Position numbers and translations under genes: made by a program
Origin: CBDHDN01 sp965261585
GTDB lineage: Bacteria; Pseudomonadota; Alphaproteobacteria; UBA6615
Length of the DNA stretch: 30,535 bases
Assembly: GCA_965261585.1 (NCBI GenBank)
Contig: CBDHDN010000011.1
Span: forward strand, 1-30,535
Reading direction: 5' to 3'
Notes under the pieces: model-generated
Database searches by the model: none
Told to the model about the DNA's origin: nothing
The model's input: only the letters and a program-made list of their open reading frames with translations
Shown here: positions 25,129-30,535 of the stretch, one piece after another
How positions within the stretch are numbered: position 1 is the first letter of the stretch
Layout of the letters: each line of letters begins with the position of its first letter

Positions 25129-26856
25129 CTAGATGTCCGCGTAGACATGGGTCTCGGCTTGGCCGCCGGGGTGGGTGAGCGCGCCCTGGTAGGCCGGGCC
25201 GACGCCCTGGGCGTACTTCCATAGCGTGCCGGACTGGTAGTCCGTGGTGCGCGGCTGCCACTTGGCTTGGCGGGCCGCCAACTCGGCCTCGGACAAGTCG
25301 ACGTCCAGCGTGCCGGCGGCGGCGTCGATGACGATTGTATCGCCGTCCTCGAGCAAGCCGATGGGGCCGCCGAGCGCGGCCTCGGGCCCGATATGGCCGA
25401 TACAGAAGCCGCGGGTGCCGCCGGAGAAACGGCCGTCGGTGATCAGCGCCACCTTATCGCCCATGCCCTGGCCATAGATCGCGCTGGTCGTCGACAGCAT
25501 CTCGCGCATGCCGGGGCCGCCGCGTGGGCCCTCGTAGCGGATGACCAGCACCTCGCCTTCCTTGTAGTCGCGCGCCAGGACCGCGGCGAGGGCCGCCTCC
25601 TCGGTGTCGAACACGCGCGCCGGGCCGCGGAATTGCAGCCGCTTCATCCCGGCAACCTTGACGATTGCGCCATCGGGCGCCAGCGAGCCCTTCAGCCCTA
25701 CGACCCCGCCGGTCTCGCTGAGCGCCCGCGTCGTCGGGTAGACCACGTCCTGATCAGTCGGGAAGACGACCTCGGCGTGGTTCTCGGCCAGGGTCTTGCC
25801 GGTCACGGTCAGGCAGTCGCCGTGCAAATAGCCGCCGTCCAACAGCGCCTTGATCAGCACCGGCACGCCGCCGACGTCGTAAAGGTCCTTGGCCACGTAT
25901 TTGCCGCCGGGCTGCAGATCGGCGATGTAGGGCGTGCGGCGGAAGATCGCCACGACGTCGTCGAGGTCGAACTTGATGCCGGCCTCGCTCGCCATCGCCG
26001 GCAGGTGCAGGCCGGCGTTCGTCGAGCCGCCCGAGGCGGCGACCACGGTGGCGGCGTTCTCGAGCGCCGCGCAGGTGACGATGTCGCGCGGGCGCAGGTT
26101 GCGCGCGATCAGGTCCATGACCGCCTCGCCCGCCGCCTCGGCGAACGCATCGCGGCTCTCGAAGACCGCCGGCGGCATGGCCGAGCCGGGCAGCGCCAGG
26201 CCGATCGCCTCGGACACGCAGGCCATGGTGTTGGCGGTGAACTGGCCGCCGCAGGAGCCGGCCGACGGGCAGGCCACGCATTCCAGCAGGTGCAGTTCGT
26301 CATCCGACATGTTGCCGGCGGCATGGGCGCCGACGCCCTCGAACACATCGACGATCGTGACGTCGCGGCCGTGGAACTTGCCCGGCAGGATCGAGCCGCC
26401 ATAGAGGAACACCGACGGCACGTTGAGGCGCAGCATCGCCATCATCAGGCCGGGCAGCGACTTGTCGCAGCCGGCGACGCCGACCAACGCGTCGTAGCAG
26501 TGGCCGCGCACCGTCAGCTCGACGGAATCGGCAATGATTTCGCGGCTGACCAGCGAGGCCTTCATGCCGGCGTGGCCCATGGCGATGCCGTCGGTCACGG
26601 TGATGGTCGTGAACTCGCGCGGCGTGCCGGCGGCGGCCTTGACCCCCTTCTTGACGGCCTGGGCCTGGCGCGACAGCGAGATGTTGCACGGCGCCGCCTC
26701 GTTCCATGTCGTGACGACGCCGACGAAGGGCTGGGCGATCTCCGGCTCGGTCATGCCCATGGCGTAGTAGTAGGCGCGGTGCGGCGCGCTGGTCGCGCCG
26801 ACCGAGACATGCCGGCTCGGCAGCTTGGACTTATCGAATTTGCCGTTCTTGGCCAT
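25129..26856 (-). CDS. ilvD: Dihydroxy-acid dehydratase
   Basis: A 575-residue IlvD/Edd-family enzyme. Family members of this type dehydrate 2,3-dihydroxy-3-methylvalerate and -isovalerate in isoleucine/valine synthesis. Iron-sulfur cysteines are C57 (EAAPCN), C130 (VAGCDKS) and C202 (CPSAGSCGGQFT). D89 in TVTDGIAMGH and the lysine of GCDKS are conserved. The C-terminal SGGTRGFCIGHIGPEA motif is intact. The frame is open to 26916, but the ATG at 26856 is chosen because gaggggaag precedes it and the protein then begins like its relatives. It stands alone, bracketed by dispersed palindromes. Sugar-acid dehydratases share the fold, but length and motifs fit IlvD. Confidence 0.9.
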   Translation of the reverse strand: MAKNGKFDKSKLPSRHVSVGATSAPHRAYYYAMGMTEPEIAQPFVGVVTTWNEAAPCNISLSRQAQAVKKGVKAAAGTPREFTTITVTDGIAMGHAGMKASLVSREIIADSVELTVRGHCYDALVGVAGCDKSLPGLMMAMLRLNVPSVFLYGGSILPGKFHGRDVTIVDVFEGVGAHAAGNMSDDELHLLECVACPSAGSCGGQFTANTMACVSEAIGLALPGSAMPPAVFESRDAFAEAAGEAVMDLIARNLRPRDIVTCAALENAATVVAASGGSTNAGLHLPAMASEAGIKFDLDDVVAIFRRTPYIADLQPGGKYVAKDLYDVGGVPVLIKALLDGGYLHGDCLTVTGKTLAENHAEVVFPTDQDVVYPTTRALSETGGVVGLKGSLAPDGAIVKVAGMKRLQFRGPARVFDTEEAALAAVLARDYKEGEVLVIRYEGPRGGPGMREMLSTTSAIYGQGMGDKVALITDGRFSGGTRGFCIGHIGPEAALGGPIGLLEDGDTIVIDAAAGTLDVDLSEAELAARQAKWQPRTTDYQSGTLWKYAQGVGPAYQGALTHPGGQAETHVYADI

Positions 26857-26966
26857 GGGAGCTTCCCCTCGTGTCGCGTTATTGCTTCGCTGGCGCGAGC
26901 ATAGCTGCTGCCCCAACCCCTGGAAAGGCGCCGCCGGGCATGGCTGGTATGCATTTCATGTCTTCC

Positions 26967-27081
26967 TCGGCCCTGAGCCGAGGACCCATCCCGAAAGACG
27001 CGCGCCCCGGCCCGCGAGTCCCAACGACCTTCCAACGGCCAGCGGGTGATGGCGAGCGATGGATCCTCGGCTCAGGGCCGA
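26967..27081. repeat. Inverted repeat pair (tcggccctgagccgagga type)
   Basis: Arms of 23 bases at 26967-26989 and 27059-27081 are inverted copies with one mismatch, and each arm is itself partly palindromic (cctcgg...ccgagg). They fill the 245-bp gap between the Rid-family gene and ilvD. I see no gene in the gap. Confidence 0.75.
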
Positions 27082-27101
27082 CGACGACACAACAATGGGG
27101 T

Positions 27102-27524
27102 CTAGTCGTCCTCAGCGATCACCGCAACGACGTCGATCTCGACGACCCATTCCGGGCGCGCCAGGCCGGCCACGGTCACGCCGGTCGAGCAGTAGTGGAT
27201 GCCGCGCAGCCATTGGCCGATGGCGCGGTAGACGGGTTCGCGGTGCACCCAGTCGGTAACGTAGACGGTCATCTTGACGATGTCGGCGAGCGCCGCGCCG
27301 GCCTCGCCGAGCAGCAGCTCGACGTTCCCCATCGCCTGGTTCGCCTGGGCCTCGGCGTCGCCGAGGCCGACGATCGTACCGTCGAGCGTCGCCCCGACCT
27401 GGCCGCGCAGATAGACATGGTTGCCGGCGCGCACGGCCTGGCAGAGGTCGTTGTCGTAGCGGATGTTGGACTCGTCGGGATGGGTGTCGCGGGTGTTGAA
27501 GGGCCGGATGATCGCATGCGCCAT
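27102..27524 (-). CDS. Rid-family (YjgF/YER057c) protein, non-canonical active site
   Basis: A 140-residue small trimeric-fold protein with the family's pattern (CQAVRAGNHVYLRGQVG ... VKMTVYVTDW ... GLARPEWVVEIDVVAVI). True RidA uses an arginine in a PARSxVEVA motif to hydrolyse reactive enamines/imines. Here the corresponding segment is YCSTGVTVAGL, so that arginine appears replaced by serine. It is therefore better called a Rid-family protein of another subgroup than RidA. It is 15 bases downstream of the PhyH-like gene and probably co-transcribed with it. Confidence 0.87.
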   Translation of the reverse strand: MAHAIIRPFNTRDTHPDESNIRYDNDLCQAVRAGNHVYLRGQVGATLDGTIVGLGDAEAQANQAMGNVELLLGEAGAALADIVKMTVYVTDWVHREPVYRAIGQWLRGIHYCSTGVTVAGLARPEWVVEIDVVAVIAEDD

Positions 27525-27539
27525 GGCTTGCCTCCGTTT

Positions 27540-28472
27540 TCAGCGCCGGTGCCACGACTCGGTCAGCGGCCTGGCGCCGTTGAGCTCGCCATAGCCGCCG
27601 CCGAAGGTGCCGCCGGGGTCCGGGCCGAAGTAGCGCGCATCGAGCGGCTCGGCCGCCGGCTGGTAGCGTACGTCGCACGACAGGCGCACCCGACCGGCCG
27701 GGGAATGGTTGTCCAACGCCCCGTGCAGCGTGTGCATATCGAACACCAGCATGTCGCCGGCGGCGAAATCGGTCGTCAGCAGGCGGCAGCCGCGTTCCTC
27801 GGCGAACGCCACGGGGTCGTGCGACACCTCGGCCTTGCGGGTCTTGTCGCGCGCGACGTCGAAATCGCGCAGTCGTTCGAACAGATCGGCGAAGCCGCGC
27901 GAGCCCTCGACCACGGCGATCGGCCCATCGCTCACCGGCACCGGCCCGAGCGGCAGCCAGACCGTGGTGACCCGCGGCGTCGTCCGGGTGAAGAACGGGA
28001 AGTCGAAATGCAGGCCGGTCGCCCGGCCGGGCGCCCCGGCGCGCAGGAAGATGTAGTCCATGGCGCGCACGGGTGCACCCCAGATGGTCTGCATCACCTG
28101 GCCGAGGCGCGGGCCGTTCGTGACCCGCAGGAGCGCCGGCGTATCGGTCACCGACTTCCAGAACGCGCCCAAATCGTCGGCCAGTTCGCGACGCCGGCTG
28201 GTCCCGGTTGCGATGCCGTCGATCGCCGGCGCGGCGACTTCGCCGACCTCGACCAGGCGCTGGAACACAGCCTGGCGGGCCGCCATGATTTCGTCCGTAT
28301 CGAGCACGCCGCGCAGGAGCACGTAGCCATCGTCGGCAAGGCGCCGACGCAGCCGATCCGGTGCCGCCACGAGCGCCGTCGAATCCGTCAGCTCGCCGAT
28401 CATCGCGGCCGGCATGGCGCGCCCGAAGGCCATGGCCTGGTCAAGACCGCGCGGCGTTGTTGCGATCATCAT
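27540..28472 (-). CDS. Phytanoyl-CoA dioxygenase (PhyH)-family oxygenase
   Basis: A 310-residue Fe(II)/2-oxoglutarate-dependent oxygenase. The iron site is H155-x-D157 (GLHFDFPF) and a distal histidine in DMHTLHGALDNHSP (H247 or H250). R262 or R264 (GRVRLSCDVRY) would bind 2-oxoglutarate. The N-terminal LADDGYVLLRGVLDTDEI is the usual PhyH opening. Bacterial members hydroxylate diverse small molecules, so the substrate is unknown. Start: two tandem ATGs at 28472/28469 with only a weak upstream purine stretch; either could be used. Its promoter must lie in the 156-bp divergent gap before the aminopeptidase gene. Confidence 0.87.
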   Translation of the reverse strand: MMIATTPRGLDQAMAFGRAMPAAMIGELTDSTALVAAPDRLRRRLADDGYVLLRGVLDTDEIMAARQAVFQRLVEVGEVAAPAIDGIATGTSRRRELADDLGAFWKSVTDTPALLRVTNGPRLGQVMQTIWGAPVRAMDYIFLRAGAPGRATGLHFDFPFFTRTTPRVTTVWLPLGPVPVSDGPIAVVEGSRGFADLFERLRDFDVARDKTRKAEVSHDPVAFAEERGCRLLTTDFAAGDMLVFDMHTLHGALDNHSPAGRVRLSCDVRYQPAAEPLDARYFGPDPGGTFGGGYGELNGARPLTESWHRR

Positions 28473-28540
28473 CCCGGTCCCATCCTAGGAACACCTCCCC
28501 ACGTGGACAAGGCGCCAAGCGGCGCAAGCAGGTGCGACCC

Positions 28541-28572
28541 GCCCCTCGGAGTACGACGCGGGGGCTTTTTTT
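28541..28572 (+). terminator. Terminator-like hairpin in front of the methionine aminopeptidase gene
   Basis: On the plus strand gcccctcg and cga...ggggc form a stem (small bulge, gagta loop) followed directly by seven T residues (28566-28572). No plus-strand gene ends nearby: the neighbour on the left is transcribed the other way. It therefore sits in the leader of the aminopeptidase gene, 57 bases before its ATG, as an attenuator would, or ends an unrecognised short RNA. Confidence 0.55.
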
Positions 28573-28628
28573 CCTGGCACGGATTGCTATCTAAAGACCA
28601 GGAAAACAGGCTCGGTCGGAGGTACCCG

Positions 28629-29372
28629 ATGACGATCGGAAACCAGGGCGACCTGGAGCAGCTGCGCATCATTGGCGCGATCGTCGCCGAGACGCTGCGC
28701 CACATGGGTGCCTCGATGGAGCCCGGCATGACCACGCGTGAGCTGGATGAGATCGGCCGCGCCCGGCTGGACGCCGACGGAGCACGTTCGGCGTCCGAAC
28801 TGACCTACGGCTTTCCCGGCGCGACCTGCATCAGCCTGAACCACGAGATCGCCCATGGCGTGCCCGGCGACCGGGTCATCGCGGCCGGCGACATGGTCAA
28901 CATCGACGTCTCGGCGATGCGCGACGGCTATTTCGCCGACACCGGCGGGACGTTCGTCGTGCCGCCGGAAACGGCGACGCAGACAGCGCTGTGCCGGGCG
29001 ACGCGCAAGGCGCTCAACCGCGCCGTCGGCGCGGCGCGGGCCGGCCGGCCGGTGAACGCGATCGGCCGCGCGGTCGAGAAGCTGGCCCGCACGCGCGGCT
29101 ACACGGTGATCGAGAACCTGGGCGGCCATGGCGTCGGCCGGGCCCTGCACGAGGAGCCCGGCGGCATCCTCTCCTGGCACGACGAACGCGACCGGCGCCG
29201 GCTCCACGACGGCATGGTCATCGCCATCGAGCCGTTCCTATCCACGGGCGCCCGGCTGGCCGAAGAGGCCGGCGACGGCTGGACCCTGGTCACGCCGCCG
29301 CAATACGCCACGGCGCAGTACGAGCACACGATCGTCGTGACCCGCGGCAACCCGATCGTGCTGACGCGATAG
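28629..29372 (+). CDS. map: Type I methionine aminopeptidase
   Basis: A 247-residue M24A peptidase that removes the initiator methionine from nascent proteins. All five metal ligands are visible: D93 (VNIDVSAM), D104 (FADTGG), H167 (GGHGVGRALHEEP), E201 (AIEPFL) and E232 (QYEHTIVV). Substrate-site H76 is in NHEIAHGVPG. Length is normal for type I (about 250). The frame is open far upstream, but the ATG at 28629 follows a ggaggt ribosome-binding site and matches the family N-terminus. A terminator-like hairpin lies in its leader. It may be an accessory copy, as many alphaproteobacteria have more than one map. Confidence 0.92.
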   Translation: MTIGNQGDLEQLRIIGAIVAETLRHMGASMEPGMTTRELDEIGRARLDADGARSASELTYGFPGATCISLNHEIAHGVPGDRVIAAGDMVNIDVSAMRDGYFADTGGTFVVPPETATQTALCRATRKALNRAVGAARAGRPVNAIGRAVEKLARTRGYTVIENLGGHGVGRALHEEPGGILSWHDERDRRRLHDGMVIAIEPFLSTGARLAEEAGDGWTLVTPPQYATAQYEHTIVVTRGNPIVLTR

Positions 29373-29420
29373 GGAACCTGCTTTCATAAGAGAATGAGCC
29401 GCCGAGCGACCGGCCCACAT

Positions 29421-29473
29421 ACTTCGACAAGCTCAGCATGAGGGGCTCACCCTGAGCTTGTCGAAGGGTGAGT
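29421..29473. repeat. Palindrome between convergent genes (acttcgacaagctcag type)
   Basis: Arms at 29421-29443 and 29446-29473 face each other with only a two-base spacer, giving an almost continuous hairpin. It belongs to the same family as 24933-25045. It lies between the convergent aminopeptidase and oxidoreductase genes and could serve as a shared terminator, although T-runs are lacking. Confidence 0.75.
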
Positions 29474-29509
29474 CACGCAACCGCGACAGCGGGCACCTGG
29501 CCTCGCCGC

Positions 29510-30535
29510 TCAGACCTCGAGGCGGCAGTCGACCCATTCGCCCGTGCTGTTGCTCTCGACGGCGGCGGCGATGAAGCGGACGCCCTTGGCGCCGTCCAGG
29601 ACCGTCGGGAAATCCAGGGACAGCGGGTCGCAGGGCTGGCCGGTGCGGCGGGCGACGACGGCGTCGGCGACGTCGCGATAGAGGTTCGCGAAGGCCTCCT
29701 GATAGCCCTCGGGGTGGCCGATCTCGACGCGCGAGGCATGCTCGGCCGCAGGCGCCAGGGCGCCGTGGAGGCGGCGGGTCAGGACCTGCTGGAAGCCGCC
29801 GAGGCGGCGGTGGTGGAGGGCGTTGGGCGTCTCCTGATGCCACTCCAGACCGCCCGTGGCACCGAAGATGCGGAACGACAGGCCGTGCTCGGCGCCGGCC
29901 GCCGCGCTGGTCACCCACATGCGGCCGCGCGCGCCGTTCTCGTAGCGCAGCAGCAGCGAGGCGTAGTCGTCGACCCCGCGGCCGGGCACGTTCGTGCCGA
30001 CGTCGGCCGACAGGCGCTCGACGTCGAGGCCGGTGACATAGGCGCCGATGTGCAGGGCATGGCTGCCGATGTCGCCGAGCACGAGCGACGGGCCGCAGGC
30101 GGCGGCGTCGAAGCGCCAGTTTGCCTGGTCGTCCTCTGTCGGGGCCGCCAAGTGGCCCTGGATGTATTCCAGATTGACCTGGCGGATCACGCCGAGCTCG
30201 CCGGCCTGCACCATGGCGCGGGCCTGGCGGACCATCGGATAGGCCGAATAGTTGTAGGTCGTGCAGAACACGAGGCCGGTGTCGCGCACCTTGCGCACGA
30301 GGGCGACGGCGTCCTCGACCGTCGTCGTCAGCGGCTTGTCGCAGACGACGTCGAGGCCGGCATCGAGGCCTGCGTCGGCCGGCGCGAAGTGCGCGGCGTT
30401 CGGGGTCATGACGGCAAGCACGTCGATACCGTCGTCGCGCGCCGTCTCCCGCTCGATCAGCTCGCGCCAGTCGCCATAGGCGCGGTCATCGGCGATGCCG
30501 ATGGCGCGCGCCGCGGCGCGTGAGCGTTCGGCGTT
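29510..30535 (-). CDS. Gfo/Idh/MocA-family NAD(P)-dependent oxidoreductase, 5' part outside window
   Basis: The frame is open from the right edge to the stop at 29510 (341 residues seen). The Rossmann GxGxxG segment lies outside. Visible are the end of the nucleotide-binding domain (IDVLAVMTPNAAHFAPADAG), the family EKP-type motif as VVCDKPLTT, and the C-terminal GFO_IDH_MocA domain with the GDIGSHALHIGAYVTG helix (its aspartate and histidine correspond to the catalytic region). LGGLEWHQE-like turns are seen as GATGGLEWHQETPN. Members act on inositols, sugars and related polyols; the substrate is not deducible. Confidence 0.9.
   Translation of the reverse strand, partial: NAERSRAAARAIGIADDRAYGDWRELIERETARDDGIDVLAVMTPNAAHFAPADAGLDAGLDVVCDKPLTTTVEDAVALVRKVRDTGLVFCTTYNYSAYPMVRQARAMVQAGELGVIRQVNLEYIQGHLAAPTEDDQANWRFDAAACGPSLVLGDIGSHALHIGAYVTGLDVERLSADVGTNVPGRGVDDYASLLLRYENGARGRMWVTSAAAGAEHGLSFRIFGATGGLEWHQETPNALHHRRLGGFQQVLTRRLHGALAPAAEHASRVEIGHPEGYQEAFANLYRDVADAVVARRTGQPCDPLSLDFPTVLDGAKGVRFIAAAVESNSTGEWVDCRLEV

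Noticed and set aside
25267..26904. A 545-codon plus-strand frame opposite ilvD
   Set aside because: Composition is typical of antisense high-GC frames, and ilvD on the minus strand is intact with its cysteine ligands.
26871..28628. An apparent 580-residue N-terminal extension of the methionine aminopeptidase
   Set aside because: It runs antisense through the Rid and PhyH genes; the ATG at 28629 has a ribosome-binding site and gives normal family length.

Overview
The window is about two-thirds G+C with short spacing, many co-oriented genes and dispersed palindromes of the '(g)atcaagtccggg' and 'gagcttgtcgaaggg' kinds. Together with the gene families this suggests an alphaproteobacterium, perhaps of the Rhodospirillales type. 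That is inference: there is no rRNA or other taxonomic marker here.

The window has two halves. Positions 1-14,210 are a graveyard of insertion sequences and broken genes. A sensor histidine kinase runs off the left edge (minus strand). Then come an IS21-family element (1542-about 4088) and an inverted 1,223-bp second copy of the kinase, whose reading frame slips by one base before a response-regulator/winged-helix part. An IS3-family element (6541-8103) and a short AT-rich stretch follow. From 8279 to 13181 lies the wreck of one very large gene: six WD40 repeats, a YCF48/BNR-like propeller, a membrane segment and a KAP-family P-loop NTPase with transmembrane helices inside the NTPase domain. 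An ISKra4-family element sits inside one WD40 repeat, flanked by an 8-bp target duplication; removing it in silico restores the frame. The gene also has an in-frame TAG, two frameshifts, no visible start, and a 3' end cut by an IS1595-family element (13182-14210).

Positions 14,300-30,535 are an ordinary, intact-looking metabolic region. A minus-strand series (22939 down to 14300) encodes a half-length gentisate-dioxygenase-like cupin, an LVIVD-repeat propeller, a glutathione-S-transferase-like protein, a 3-hydroxyacyl-CoA dehydrogenase-family enzyme, and a BMP-type ABC importer (binding protein, double ATPase, two permeases). This reads as uptake plus catabolism of an unidentified small molecule. 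Divergent from it is a two-gene plus-strand unit, a TauE/SafE exporter and a PLP-dependent D-cysteine-desulfhydrase-like lyase, resembling the CuyZ/CuyA cysteate-sulfite arrangement. Next come ilvD, a Rid-family protein and a phytanoyl-CoA-dioxygenase-like enzyme (all minus), a type I methionine aminopeptidase (plus), and a partial Gfo/Idh/MocA oxidoreductase (minus) running off the right edge. Dispersed palindromes fill most of the longer gaps; two of them lie between convergent genes.

The most unusual object is the WD40-YCF48-KAP membrane NTPase. Its architecture resembles known sensor/NTPase conflict proteins, but this copy is clearly dead, so intact homologues elsewhere would have to be studied.
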